Under the pieces are notes generated by a model, which was not told the origin of the DNA, did not search any database, and was given only the letters and a program-made list of their open reading frames with translations. A stretch of DNA of 27,926 nt, taken from contig JAAZAW010000263.1 in the NCBI GenBank assembly GCA_012514125.1, positions 1 to 27,926 of the forward strand, given 5' to 3'. The DNA comes from Phycisphaerae bacterium. GTDB taxonomy: Bacteria > Planctomycetota > Phycisphaerae > JAAYCJ01. The stretch's first letter is position 1; every line of letters begins with the position of its first letter. Shown piece by piece: positions 1 through 8,220 of the stretch. The position numbers and the translations under genes were made by a program.

Positions 1-649
1 CTACATCGTATTCTTTCATGATCGCGCAGATATCGTCGAAATGATTGAAGAGAGGATTTTGCCGGTTATGGTGTTCCATCCATTTGGCCAGGAGCGCCCC
101 ACCTCGCGAAACGATTCCGCAGATGCGCTGGGTTGTCAGCGGGACATATTCGCGAAGCAGTCCGGCGTGAATTGTGAAAAAGTCCACGCCCTGCGATGCC
201 TGTTTTTCGATGATTTTCAGGATATGATCGACCGTCAGATCTTCGATATCACGATCAATGATCATTTCGTACATTGGAACCGTTCCCACGGGGACAGGAC
301 TTTCCGCGACAAACATCTGCCGAATCGCGTCCAGATCTCCGCCGGTGGAAAGGTCCATCACGGCTTCGGCGCCGTATTCGATGGCGACCTGCAATTTTTC
401 ACGTTCGCCTTCGATGGACGATCCGTTGGCTGAGGCGCCGAGATTGGCGTTGATCTTTGTTGTGGCGATACGTCCGATTGCCAGGGGTTTGAGCGTGCTT
501 TTCAAGTGTACCTTATTAGCTGGGATTACCGCTTTACCTGCGGCGATCTGTTCCCGGAGCGTTTCGGGAGAAAGCTGATCATACGAGGCAGCTTGTTTGA
601 TTGTTTCGTTTATTTGACCTTCCCTTGCCAATTCGAGTAACGTTTTCAT
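1..649 (-). CDS. thiC: phosphomethylpyrimidine synthase ThiC (5' part, runs off left edge)
   Basis: ThiC is the radical SAM enzyme that turns aminoimidazole ribotide into the hydroxymethylpyrimidine phosphate unit of thiamine. The first 216 residues are visible, from MKTLLELAREG. They include the family segments KINANLGAS, EYGAEAVMDLSTGGD, PVPVGTVPMYE and GVDFFTIHAG. The C-terminal CxxCxxxxC cluster motif lies outside the window. The ATG at 649 has a CAGGAT Shine-Dalgarno-like site about seven bases upstream. The gene is preceded on the same strand by a TPP riboswitch and a consensus promoter, so it should be repressed when thiamine pyrophosphate is plentiful. The identification is secure; only the truncation limits it. 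Confidence 0.95.
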   Translation of the reverse strand, partial: MKTLLELAREGQINETIKQAASYDQLSPETLREQIAAGKAVIPANKVHLKSTLKPLAIGRIATTKINANLGASANGSSIEGEREKLQVAIEYGAEAVMDLSTGGDLDAIRQMFVAESPVPVGTVPMYEMIIDRDIEDLTVDHILKIIEKQASQGVDFFTIHAGLLREYVPLTTQRICGIVSRGGALLAKWMEHHNRQNPLFNHFDDICAIMKEYDV

Positions 650-747
650 GGGCGATCCTGTCTTTGTAAAAATATAAAAATTGTTCGCGTAGGGTGAATT
701 TGATAAGGAACCGTGATAGGCGAGTATCTTGCTGAACCAGGATATTC

Positions 748-865
748 GCGCTTTCCTACGCCGGCATGGTCGTTGCGAAATTCGCAGCCGTGATATCCGG
801 ATCAGGTTCCAAGGGTCCCGCCTTGTTCAAGGGCGAATCTCAGGCCTATCGGCCACCCCTAGCGC
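748..865 (-). promoter_or_regulatory. TPP riboswitch (THI element) upstream of thiC
   Basis: Read on the minus strand, this holds the signature parts of the thiamine pyrophosphate aptamer. There is a GGGGTGGC start, CTGAGA, then ACCCTTGGAACCTGATCCGG and a closing GGCGTAGGAAAGCGC. The ends GCGCT (865-861) and AGCGC (752-748) pair as the P1 stem. The roughly 100 bases between aptamer and thiC start show no hairpin with a U-tract. Control is therefore more likely at translation initiation than by termination, which is inference. Confidence 0.93.
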
Positions 866-881
866 TTCACTAAAGTCTTTA

Positions 882-909
882 ATTATAAAATTTTAGCGTG
901 ATATGTCAA
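882..909 (-). promoter_or_regulatory. sigma-70-type promoter for thiC leader
   Basis: On the minus strand there is TTGACA (909-904), a 16-base spacer and TATAAT (887-882), both hexamers exactly consensus. The predicted start of transcription lies around 875, about ten bases ahead of the riboswitch P1 stem at 865. That is the arrangement expected for a riboswitch leader. Confidence 0.8.
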
Positions 910-961
910 ACCTAAATTTTTTAAACTTTTATCGTCTTTTGTCCGAAAAACAGAATAACTA

Positions 962-975
962 TTCCATATATGGAA
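962..975. promoter_or_regulatory. 14-bp perfect palindrome before a lipoprotein gene
   Basis: TTCCATATATGGAA is its own reverse complement. It ends seven bases before the AAGGAG ribosome-binding site of the gene starting at 995. It could be an operator or a small hairpin next to the Shine-Dalgarno site. No function is established. Confidence 0.35.
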
Positions 976-994
976 GCTTTACAAGGAGTTAGGG

Positions 995-1543
995 ATGAAA
1001 AAGTTAGCGATGATCCTGGCCATGGTTTCGATGACGAGTCTGATGGGGTGCGGTTTTGATTTTTTACTGGAACCTGAAATCAATGAACGCGCCAAGGCGG
1101 TCCTGCCTGGAACGTGGTCGGATCCTTCGGGAAATGTCTCGATCATTTTCGACGAAAACTGCCAGATCATCGGTTTTGATTTTCCGAATCTTCCGGCAGA
1201 GCTTGCCGAATTGCGATTTGACGGTACGACGTTTACCCTTCCGATTCCGGGGCAGGAGCTTAAAGTAACTGCAACATTAATGCTTGAGGTCGCCACCGTT
1301 GACGAGGCAGGAAATGTCAGGGTTGAATATCGCGGTGAAGTGACCGGATTTATGGATATCTTCGATCCGGGTTATGTCAAGATTATCCTTACGGGTAAGC
1401 TTGACGATCCTTCGGCTCCGACGAGTTTTTCGGGTAGTATCGCGGGGTACGCTTATCCTTCGGAGTTCCTGCAAAATCTGATCGGATTGGCTCCGGAAAT
1501 TTCCATTGCAGACGCGGCGCATTTCGACGCGGACAAAAGCTAA
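995..1543 (+). CDS. putative lipoprotein, function unknown
   Basis: This 182-residue protein is not one I recognise. The N-terminus MKKLAMILAMVSMTSLMGC is a lipoprotein signal peptide with lipobox LMGC and the acylated cysteine at residue 19, so it should be exported and membrane-anchored. The rest looks like a soluble beta-rich domain, with segments such as LPGTWSDPSGNVSIIFDENC resembling small lipocalin-like or calycin-type lipoproteins, though I cannot assign a family. The start is well supported: an AAGGAG site sits seven bases before the ATG. It stands alone, divergent from thiC and convergent with uxaE, and ends in a strong intrinsic terminator, so it is probably monocistronic. Confidence 0.75.
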   Translation: MKKLAMILAMVSMTSLMGCGFDFLLEPEINERAKAVLPGTWSDPSGNVSIIFDENCQIIGFDFPNLPAELAELRFDGTTFTLPIPGQELKVTATLMLEVATVDEAGNVRVEYRGEVTGFMDIFDPGYVKIILTGKLDDPSAPTSFSGSIAGYAYPSEFLQNLIGLAPEISIADAAHFDADKS

Positions 1544-1572
1544 AGGCTAAAAGTTGGAAGTTAAAATATAGA

Positions 1573-1601
1573 CGGAGTCCTTTGGGGACTCCGCTTTTTT
1601 T
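1573..1601 (+). terminator. rho-independent terminator after the lipoprotein gene
   Basis: The arms CGGAGTCC and GGACTCCG form a perfect stem around a short loop, followed directly by C and seven T residues. It lies 30 bases after the lipoprotein stop codon. The minus strand lacks a U-tract, so it acts for the plus strand only. Confidence 0.9.
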
Positions 1602-1641
1602 GGTTGACTATTTTTTGCGTCCTTATTGTGGAAGGCCGACT

Positions 1642-3189
1642 TTAGCGGGAAAATGGGGCCATGTGTTTGTCGAAATGGACCTTGATTCCCTGGTGATAGG
1701 CTTGTTCGTGCTCGATCAGCGCCGACATGAAACGATCACGGAAGCGAAGATTGCCCGCAGCGTCCGTTGAGGTCAGCACCGAGCCGAAAGTGACGTGCAG
1801 AACTTCACGGGCGTCGAATTCATCGAGCAGTTGTGGAAGCTGAGCGTCGGAAAGGTCTTTCGACGAAGCCACCTTGTTCACATCGGCGGAAACATGATAG
1901 GAGGCTTTGTCTTCGGGATATCGTTCGCGGGCGAAATCCAGGATTTCGCGGAAAAGTTCCGGAGAATGTTTCGCCAGGACACGCACGGCTTCGAGATAGC
2001 TGGTGCCGGCGGTTTTAACGTGAATCAGATCGCCTGAGCATTGTGCGATGATGGGATAGATGCTGAATTTATCGCTTCCGCTATGAATTGAAATTTTGTA
2101 GGGACCGAGTACGCGGCTGATGCGGGCATGGAGATCGTATTCCTGTTTAAACCGGTCGAGGTCGCCGATATAATCGACGCCTTTTTCGAACGTTCCGATA
2201 AATCTCGGAGCCAGCGACACCCATTGGACGCCCAAACGTTTAAGTTCCGACGCGACATAGAAGTGTTCCTGGGGCGTGGTCGGTGAAGCGGTTTCGTCCA
2301 CGGAAATTTCCAGTTCGAAATTTCTTTCGCCGCGTGTGGCGAGCAGATGCCGATAAAGCGTAGTCACGTGGGCAATGGCTTTGGCGTACTTGACGGCGGC
2401 CCGGAGGATATTTTCATGGGAAATGGTCAGGGTCGATTTTTCCAGATCGTGTGTTTTTTCGTAGCGTTTGAAAAGCTCATCCGCTGAGGTTTCAAGCGCA
2501 GTCCAGGGCAGCGCGTCGAATTTGGATTTGATCGTTTCGGGTGAATCGGTGTCGGCGTGATCGTCCACATGATCGCCGGGGTCGAGTGTAAAGAGCAAGA
2601 AGCCCGCTTTGGCGCAGACATCGATATCGGCTATGTTTTTCAGGTGATCCGCGTCCGAACCAAAGGGCAGATCGAAGCCCGCCTGGAATACCGCCCAGGA
2701 AGCATCGTCGATGACTTGTTGAGCGCTTCGCTGGGTTCGGGTCATTTCACGAATAGACTGCTGGGCGAGAATCGGCATGATGGTCCGATCTTTAACCGCC
2801 AGGATATGTCCCGGTGTTGCCAATCCGAGTCGGTCGCCGCAGCCGAAGCTTTTTTTGAGTCCGACCAGTGAAGGGCGAGTGAATGGAAAAGCTTGGCGTA
2901 ACGCGGCGGCGTTGGCGGAGTTGGTGGGACAACGTTTTGAGGTCATCACCTGATCGTCGAGTTTAATTTCGGCGGTGGTTCCTTCAAATTTTTCCACCCA
3001 CGCGGGTGAGGTGCCTTTCCACACCAGATAGAGACTTCGTTGCGATCCCTGGCGACCTGAAAACGCGGTAACGCTGTCTTTGACGATGAAGGACGAGGGA
3101 TAAATCTGTTGTCCGGATTCAAGCCCCATCTGTTGTGCCCATCGCTGAGCCTGGGCCTGTTCAGGCCGATGCATTGTTTGATCTGACAT
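1642..3189 (-). CDS. uxaE: tagaturonate epimerase family protein (UxaE)
   Basis: UxaE converts D-tagaturonate to D-fructuronate. It bypasses the reduction and oxidation steps of the classical galacturonate route and feeds pectin sugars toward 2-keto-3-deoxygluconate. The 515-residue protein shows the blocks I associate with the family: GCGDRLGLATPGHI, PILAQQSIREMTRTQRS, TLDPGDHVDDHAD and KISIHSGSDKFSIYP, which carry the Asp/His residues likely to bind the catalytic metal. The start is placed at the ATG at 3189 because AAGGA lies eight bases before it. A longer reading to 3252 would run through a REP-like palindrome. No other uronate genes are in the window, so the pathway context is inferred from the family alone. 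Confidence 0.82.
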   Translation of the reverse strand: MSDQTMHRPEQAQAQRWAQQMGLESGQQIYPSSFIVKDSVTAFSGRQGSQRSLYLVWKGTSPAWVEKFEGTTAEIKLDDQVMTSKRCPTNSANAAALRQAFPFTRPSLVGLKKSFGCGDRLGLATPGHILAVKDRTIMPILAQQSIREMTRTQRSAQQVIDDASWAVFQAGFDLPFGSDADHLKNIADIDVCAKAGFLLFTLDPGDHVDDHADTDSPETIKSKFDALPWTALETSADELFKRYEKTHDLEKSTLTISHENILRAAVKYAKAIAHVTTLYRHLLATRGERNFELEISVDETASPTTPQEHFYVASELKRLGVQWVSLAPRFIGTFEKGVDYIGDLDRFKQEYDLHARISRVLGPYKISIHSGSDKFSIYPIIAQCSGDLIHVKTAGTSYLEAVRVLAKHSPELFREILDFARERYPEDKASYHVSADVNKVASSKDLSDAQLPQLLDEFDAREVLHVTFGSVLTSTDAAGNLRFRDRFMSALIEHEQAYHQGIKVHFDKHMAPFSR

Positions 3190-3239
3190 GGTTATTTTTC
3201 CTTTATTATAAATTTTTCGGATTGTCTTTATACCTTTGC

Positions 3240-3262
3240 GTCCCTTCGACAAGCTCGGGGAC
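3240..3262. repeat. REP-like palindromic element, copy 1
   Basis: GTCCC and GGGAC flank the core TTCGACAAGCTCG, forming a short hairpin. The core CTTCGACAAGCTC is a widespread bacterial intergenic repeat type. A second, slightly diverged copy lies at 7962-7982. It sits just upstream of the uxaE start. Confidence 0.65.
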
Positions 3263-3354
3263 GGGATGAACGTTTGTTTTCACCATAGAGCATCGTTCAA
3301 ACCCGAAAAATCCGCAAGAATAAAGGATTGTCGAATCGAATCAATTTGTTGAAT

Positions 3355-4095
3355 TTAAGGACGCTCGGAGAAATTTTCGGGCATTTCCCTGTCGGCGGTC
3401 AGTAACAGTGCCACGGTCGTCAGCGCAATCGCAGCGGTTTCGATTCGAAGAATCTGTCGTCCGATGCGAAGTCCAACGGCCCGGGCTTGTTTCATCGTTT
3501 CGATTTCGGCGGGAGTAAATCCTCCTTCCGGGCCGACCAGAACAATCACACGTCCGGATTTTGAGAACGGCTGGGAGATGACAGGATGCTGAGCCGGAGC
3601 GGTATCGCCGAAAATAATCAGATCGTCGTCCGTCAGGGTGCGAATAAAGTCCATTAACCGGACTGGAGGAGCAACTTTCGGCAAATAATGGCTTTTACAT
3701 TGTTTACAGGCTTCGATGATCCATCGTTCCCATTTTTCAGGACGAAATTGCTCTCGCACAGAGCTTCGTTCGGAAATTATGGGCGCAAAAACACTCACGC
3801 CGAGTTCCGTTCCCATTCGCACCAGGATTTCCTGATGGGCAAATTTGGGAATCGCCGTCGCCAGGACCACTTGAGGGGCAGGCTCGGGGGCGAATTGAAT
3901 ATTTTCTATGTGAAGCAGAATCTCCGCTTTGCCCAGCCGATCGACCCTTGCCAATGCGATTTGCCCTTTGCCGTCGAAAAGCTCCACCTCGTCGCCCGGG
4001 GAGAGCCGAAGAACGTTTCGTCCATGATGGGCTTCAGGTCCAGTCAGGCGAACCTGGCCCATAGTGAAATCCGTGCAAAAAAGACGTCTGGTCAT
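3355..4095 (-). CDS. rsmE: 16S rRNA (uracil(1498)-N(3))-methyltransferase RsmE
   Basis: RsmE is a SPOUT-class, SAM-dependent enzyme that methylates N3 of U1498 in helix 44 of 16S rRNA. The 246-residue length is normal. An N-terminal PUA-like part (LTGPEAHHGRNVLRLSPGDE) is followed by the SPOUT domain with IIEACKQC, the knot motif LVGPEGGFTPAEIE near residues 190-205, and LRIGRQILRIETAA. The ATG at 4095 is preceded by GAGGAA and AGGAT sequences. It is divergent from the gene at 4182, with 86 bases between them that must hold both promoters. Confidence 0.93.
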   Translation of the reverse strand: MTRRLFCTDFTMGQVRLTGPEAHHGRNVLRLSPGDEVELFDGKGQIALARVDRLGKAEILLHIENIQFAPEPAPQVVLATAIPKFAHQEILVRMGTELGVSVFAPIISERSSVREQFRPEKWERWIIEACKQCKSHYLPKVAPPVRLMDFIRTLTDDDLIIFGDTAPAQHPVISQPFSKSGRVIVLVGPEGGFTPAEIETMKQARAVGLRIGRQILRIETAAIALTTVALLLTADREMPENFSERP

Positions 4096-4181
4096 GATCC
4101 TGTCGATTCCTCAAGTCTGATGTCAATCCGTTCGATACTATCATTATAAGACTTTGACCCAGGATTAACAGGACATTCACG

Positions 4182-4904
4182 TTGACGTCACAAGACAAGG
4201 CAAATCCTGAGCTTTCACCGGTTGAAAATATCAATATCGACAGTTTGCTCACTCAGGTGGGTGAAATGAGCAGCCGGGTGGAGAATCTGATAGCCAGCAA
4301 CAAGCTGGGCGATAAAAGTTCGCCTGCGTCGGGATCGTCCGATAATATGGTTTCGGATACGGTTTCAGATACGGAGACGCCCCCGGCCGCTGAAATTTCT
4401 GAGAAGGAAAAGTCACCGGCGGAATCTGAACTCGATCAGGTCGATGATCTTAAACGTCTGGATGAACTGACCGAAGATAAAGCTCAAACGATCAAAGAGA
4501 ACTGGGAACAGTCTGAATCACAGGAATCACAACCGGACGAAACGGAAACCGCCGAATCTTCCAGCCCGGAGCATGAGCCTGAGGCCGGCAAAGAGATTGT
4601 TATCGACGAGCATGTCGATTCTCTGGCGGAAAATGAAATCAATCAGATGTTGAATCGGTTGGGGAAACCTTCCGACGATTTTCCCGACAAAACAGACGAA
4701 ACAACGGATGAAGATCAGATCCCGGTGTCGGAAATATTTCCACCGGCGGTCTGTAAATTACTTTCGGTTCTTTACGTCGTCAATTATCCTTTTATCTGGA
4801 TTCCTGCTTCGGCTCGCGAGTGCCTGGGATATATCGGGATCGGCATATTGCTTTTTGCCTTGGGTTTATGGGCTGTCGCGGGTATATTTTATAAAAGTTT
4901 CTGA
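4182..4904 (+). CDS. acidic protein with C-terminal membrane segments, function unknown
   Basis: This 240-residue protein is unrecognised. Roughly the first 185 residues are hydrophilic and very rich in Glu, Asp and Ser, with low-complexity stretches such as ESQESQPDETETAESSSPEH, and are probably disordered. The end holds two hydrophobic stretches, about residues 187-205 and 212-237 (GYIGIGILLFALGLWAVAG), which suggests a C-terminally anchored cytoplasmic protein. The start is TTG at 4182, chosen because AGGA lies nine bases upstream; the next in-frame ATG is about 28 codons later and lacks a good site. The CAP lipoprotein gene follows after 53 bases and is probably co-transcribed. Function cannot be inferred. 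Confidence 0.7.
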   Translation: MTSQDKANPELSPVENINIDSLLTQVGEMSSRVENLIASNKLGDKSSPASGSSDNMVSDTVSDTETPPAAEISEKEKSPAESELDQVDDLKRLDELTEDKAQTIKENWEQSESQESQPDETETAESSSPEHEPEAGKEIVIDEHVDSLAENEINQMLNRLGKPSDDFPDKTDETTDEDQIPVSEIFPPAVCKLLSVLYVVNYPFIWIPASARECLGYIGIGILLFALGLWAVAGIFYKSF

Positions 4905-4957
4905 GTGGTTGGCACCTTAACGTCGGGGCGGCGGGCAGAGATCAAAGAGGAAATGAT

Positions 4958-5485
4958 ATGTTTTTTCGATTTACAACAACCGGATTCAAGCGTTTGCAAA
5001 CTCTGTTGCTGATTTTGGCGTGTTTGATTCCCCTGGGAACCGCGGGATGCGGATTGGACCTTTTTGCGCTGCTTTCCGATATCACCCAGTCTGAAAAAGT
5101 CGCCTACGAGGTTTTCGAGCTGACCAACCAGGAACGTGCCAAAGCAGGGCTGCCTGCCCTTACCTGGAACGATAATCTTGCAAAGGCGGCGGAAGCACAT
5201 TGTCAGGATATGATCGATCGGAATTATTTCGCGCACAATACTCCGGAAAACCTCACTCCCGGCGATCGCGCAACCGTGGCGGGATACAACTGGCTTTGGG
5301 TGGGCGAAAATATCGCCGCGGGATATACCACTCCCGAACAGGTGATGCAAGGGTGGATGAACAGCCCCGATCACAAGGAAAATATTCTGCGTATTCAATT
5401 CAAGGAACTGGGAGTCGGTGTCAGAGTCAGCCCGGTCGGACGAGTCTATTGGGTGCAGGAATTCGGGACACCCGAATCGGACTAG
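4958..5485 (+). CDS. CAP/SCP-domain lipoprotein
   Basis: The protein (175 residues) starts with a signal peptide, LQTLLLILACLIPLGTAGC, with probable lipidated Cys31. The rest is a CAP (SCP/PR-1) domain, about residues 48-172. Family landmarks are VFELTNQERAKAGLPALTWN, the histidine in AAEAHCQDM, then RNYFAHNTP, VGENIAAGYTTPEQVMQGWM, SPDHKENIL and YWVQEFG. The conserved His and Glu residues that line the CAP cavity are present. Bacterial CAP proteins are extracellular or envelope proteins of poorly known function. AGAGGAA precedes the ATG at 4958. It follows the acidic membrane protein closely, and no terminator is seen between them. Confidence 0.85.
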   Translation: MFFRFTTTGFKRLQTLLLILACLIPLGTAGCGLDLFALLSDITQSEKVAYEVFELTNQERAKAGLPALTWNDNLAKAAEAHCQDMIDRNYFAHNTPENLTPGDRATVAGYNWLWVGENIAAGYTTPEQVMQGWMNSPDHKENILRIQFKELGVGVRVSPVGRVYWVQEFGTPESD

Positions 5486-5529
5486 CCGGGGACCGCATGT
5501 GAACGCTTTTTTCGATGATTCCGGGGATA

Positions 5530-5558
5530 TTGTTGTTTTTACTGAAATATGTTAAAAT
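5530..5558 (+). promoter_or_regulatory. candidate promoter for the radical SAM/methyltransferase gene
   Basis: TTGTTG at 5530 and TAAAAT at 5553 are separated by 17 bases. The -10 region is part of TATGTTAAAAT, an 11-mer that recurs exactly in the promoter-like region before tRNA-Lys (12749-12759). The coding start at 5610 is about 50 bases downstream. Confidence 0.5.
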
Positions 5559-5609
5559 AGCGGCGGGTCAACGGGGCAATAAGATTGTCGTTGAACACAG
5601 GGGGAGATT

Positions 5610-7937
5610 ATGGCCAATCGTTTGGGTGAACTTGAGACGGGGAACGTTGCGGTCAGCCGGAATTTTCATTCGCACACGATCCCGGTATATAAACCTACCG
5701 TTGAGCAGGCAGAATTTCATCGCGACCTCTGGACTCGGATGGAATTTCAGGGGGTTCCGATTTATGTTCGGTCGGACAAGCCCAACTGGTTTGTTCCCAA
5801 TGACGCGGGCGATGAGATACTCCGGCAGATGAGCACGGAGAACGGAGTTTGCTCGACGGTATCCACCTTGCGTTTTCTCGAACGTTTGCCTTGCAGCCCG
5901 AAGTGGAAGTATCCCGGTCGATCGGCTTGGCTTAAGACCGATGAGCTTAAAGAACTTTGGTTTCATATCACCAATCAGTGCGATCGGCATTGTAGCCATT
6001 GTCTTTTTGAATGTACCGTTCCCAACAACGGCATGCTTGGTAAGGAGCGAATTTTTACACTGGCGGACCAGGCGTATCAGGCGGGATGCCGGTTTTTTAT
6101 GATTACCGGCGGCGAGCCTTTGATGCACCCGGATTTTACTGAAATTGTCGGCGGACTTTTATCCCGTCCGGATTGCCATGTCGCCGTTTTGACCAATGGG
6201 TTGTTGATCGAGTCGCATATGGACGCCATCAATCACTGGCCCAGAGAGCGGTTTCACTTGCAGATCAGTCTCGACGGCAATCAAAAGACTCATGACAGTA
6301 TTCGCGGGCCGGGCGCATTCGACCTGCTGATGAAAAATTTCGCACATTTGCGAAAGAGTGAAATTCCATTAAGCATTTCGATGTGCGTCGAATCCGATAA
6401 TATGAATGAACTGACCGAGGTGGTCGAAATTGCCGCTCGCGTCGGCGTGTGCAATATTCATTATCTCTGGTACTTTGCCGCCGGCAGGGGCAATGTGTTT
6501 GAGCTGGCCGATCCGGAAGAATTGTTTGATCGTCTGGTCCCTGCCTGTAAACGGGCTGAAGAGCTGGGCGTTACAATCGACAACGTTGAGCAAATTTACC
6601 GACAGGTGTTCGGTCCGTGCGGTATGATCTATGACGGGAATAACAGCGGATGGGAATCGCTCGCCATCGGTCCGGACGGACATTTGTATCCATCGCCCGC
6701 GCTGGTCGGGATGGAGAAACTCAAAACACCGCTCAACGACGATCTTATCCGAGCTTGGCGGCAAAGTCCGGTGCTTGAAGAACTTCGCCAATCTACTATT
6801 GCGGAACTTAGCTCACCCATGCTGACGATTCTCGGCGGCGGCGATCAGGATCATAGTTATATTCGTTCGGGTAAGTTCATCGGCTTTGATCCATATTGGA
6901 GCTTGTATGAAAAAATTGCATTGTGGCTGATTGCGGAACAAGCCAAAGATCGTCCGTCGTTGGGTCCGCCGAGGCTCAGACTTAAAATGGGCGAAGTCAT
7001 CGCTCATAACGGATCTCGCCGACAGGTTTCGCTCCGGCATACCAAAAGTCTTTGTGCTGTGGCATCAAAAGGAAAAACGATATTTCTCCATGAACTTTAC
7101 ACTCGCAAACCCCAGGAACAGCCCGAGGTGACGTTTCATACGGTATTATTGCCCGAATCCAGAGTCAGGCACATCCCGGTAGAATATCGACGGCGAAGTT
7201 ATTGTTTCGCCAGTCCCGCAGGCAACATGGAATTTGGTTTGGGGCAGAAGGTTCTTGAAATCGGAAGCGATACGGGAATCGGCTGTCTGATCGCATCCAA
7301 GCAGGTGGGGCCTAACGGTTTTGTGATCGGTGTTGAATCGCAGGACGACCTGCTGGATTGGGCCCAACGGGCTGCGCAAATCGTTGGGAAACGACTCGGA
7401 TATCACAACGTCGAATTTCATAAAGGTACTGCGGACGACCCCTTGCCGGTAAAAGAGGAATCGATGGATGTGGTCATTCTGAATTGTGCGATCAATCGAG
7501 CATACAATAAACGTCGGTTGTTCGAGAATGCGTTTCGTGTCCTTCGTCCGCAAGGCTGTCTGATCATTTCCGACATCATTTGTGACGATGAAAGCGAATC
7601 TTTGTTCTGCGCGGAAAATATTTTGTGTGGTCAAAGTCTCGCTTCGGCGTTGACCTCACGCGACATGCTGGGTTTGCTCGATGAAAGCGGTTTTATCTGT
7701 CCGGAAATAATCAAATGGGGTTCCTATCGCGTGACGAATTCCTATTCGTTTCATCGCGTGATGCTCGAAGCGCAAAAACCAATGGAACGCGACCGCCGCA
7801 TTCGAGTTATGTATCGCGGACCTTTTGCCGCGGTGGTCACCTCGAACGGAACGCTGCTGACACCGGGAATTCCTAAAAATGTCACAAGCAATGAAATTGA
7901 TTCCATAGGTGAAAATATCTTTATTGTTCTATCTTAA
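5610..7937 (+). CDS. radical SAM/SPASM-like protein fused to an ArsM-like methyltransferase
   Basis: This is a 775-residue multidomain protein. Residues about 25-100 resemble a PqqD-type peptide-recognition fold (VPIYVRSDKPNWFVPNDAGD). Residues about 112-330 are a radical SAM core with cluster cysteines C124, C128 and C131 (CDRHCSHC) and GGEP at 167-170. A SPASM-like part follows (FGPCG near 337, IGPDGHLYPSP near 353-363) but with few cysteines, so auxiliary clusters are doubtful. Residues about 525-720 are a class I methyltransferase with VLEIGSDTGIG (548-558), VGPNGFVIGVE, and an ArsM-like end (ILCGQSLASALTSRDMLGLL). A short tail, about 730-775, contains RVMYRGPFAAVV, as in ArsM-like proteins. 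GGGGGAG precedes the ATG at 5610. It appears monocistronic. The substrate is unknown: either a peptide or an arsenic-type small molecule is possible. Confidence 0.8.
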   Translation: MANRLGELETGNVAVSRNFHSHTIPVYKPTVEQAEFHRDLWTRMEFQGVPIYVRSDKPNWFVPNDAGDEILRQMSTENGVCSTVSTLRFLERLPCSPKWKYPGRSAWLKTDELKELWFHITNQCDRHCSHCLFECTVPNNGMLGKERIFTLADQAYQAGCRFFMITGGEPLMHPDFTEIVGGLLSRPDCHVAVLTNGLLIESHMDAINHWPRERFHLQISLDGNQKTHDSIRGPGAFDLLMKNFAHLRKSEIPLSISMCVESDNMNELTEVVEIAARVGVCNIHYLWYFAAGRGNVFELADPEELFDRLVPACKRAEELGVTIDNVEQIYRQVFGPCGMIYDGNNSGWESLAIGPDGHLYPSPALVGMEKLKTPLNDDLIRAWRQSPVLEELRQSTIAELSSPMLTILGGGDQDHSYIRSGKFIGFDPYWSLYEKIALWLIAEQAKDRPSLGPPRLRLKMGEVIAHNGSRRQVSLRHTKSLCAVASKGKTIFLHELYTRKPQEQPEVTFHTVLLPESRVRHIPVEYRRRSYCFASPAGNMEFGLGQKVLEIGSDTGIGCLIASKQVGPNGFVIGVESQDDLLDWAQRAAQIVGKRLGYHNVEFHKGTADDPLPVKEESMDVVILNCAINRAYNKRRLFENAFRVLRPQGCLIISDIICDDESESLFCAENILCGQSLASALTSRDMLGLLDESGFICPEIIKWGSYRVTNSYSFHRVMLEAQKPMERDRRIRVMYRGPFAAVVTSNGTLLTPGIPKNVTSNEIDSIGENIFIVLS

Positions 7938-7949
7938 CGGTAACGACAG

Positions 7950-7988
7950 CCTGTGGACGAATCCCTTCGCAAGCTCAGGGATCACAGG
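7950..7988. repeat. REP-like palindromic element, copy 2, in a larger hairpin
   Basis: The core CCCTTCGCAAGCTCAGGG, with ATCCC/GGGAT arms, is a diverged copy of the element at 3240. It is nested in outer arms CCTGTG and CACAGG, giving a larger interrupted hairpin. It begins 13 bases after the preceding stop codon, so it could stabilise the 3' end or help terminate transcription, though no U-tract follows. Confidence 0.6.
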
Positions 7989-8189
7989 CGAGGAGACTGA
8001 AATCGACAAAACATTAACTATTATAAACATTAATCATATCCTCTATTCGCGTTGTCATTGCCGGGGTTGTTGGTATCGCAAACGCAAGTCGCCCTGGCGA
8101 ATACGGCGGGAGTATCCTGGCGGTGGAATCGATAGGATTTTCATTTTTTCGATGTACGTGAGATATCGGCGGAAAAAATTTCTTCTCTA

Positions 8190-8220
8190 TTGAAATTTTT
8201 CCATTATTTCCTTATATAAT
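8190..8220 (+). promoter_or_regulatory. candidate promoter for the ffh cluster
   Basis: TTGAAA at 8190 and a perfect TATAAT at 8215 are separated by 19 bases, a little longer than ideal. The ffh start is 75 bases downstream. This is the most promoter-like region before the cluster. Confidence 0.4.

Noticed and set aside
3190..3252. Longer N-terminus for the tagaturonate epimerase
   Set aside because: The extra 21 codons run through a REP-like palindrome, and the internal ATG at 3189 has the better ribosome-binding site.
8027..8158. Short open frame downstream of the radical SAM fusion, containing RVVIAGVVGIANASRPGEYG, considered as a precursor peptide
   Set aside because: It has no ATG, GTG or TTG start in a useful place and no ribosome-binding site, so it is more likely chance.
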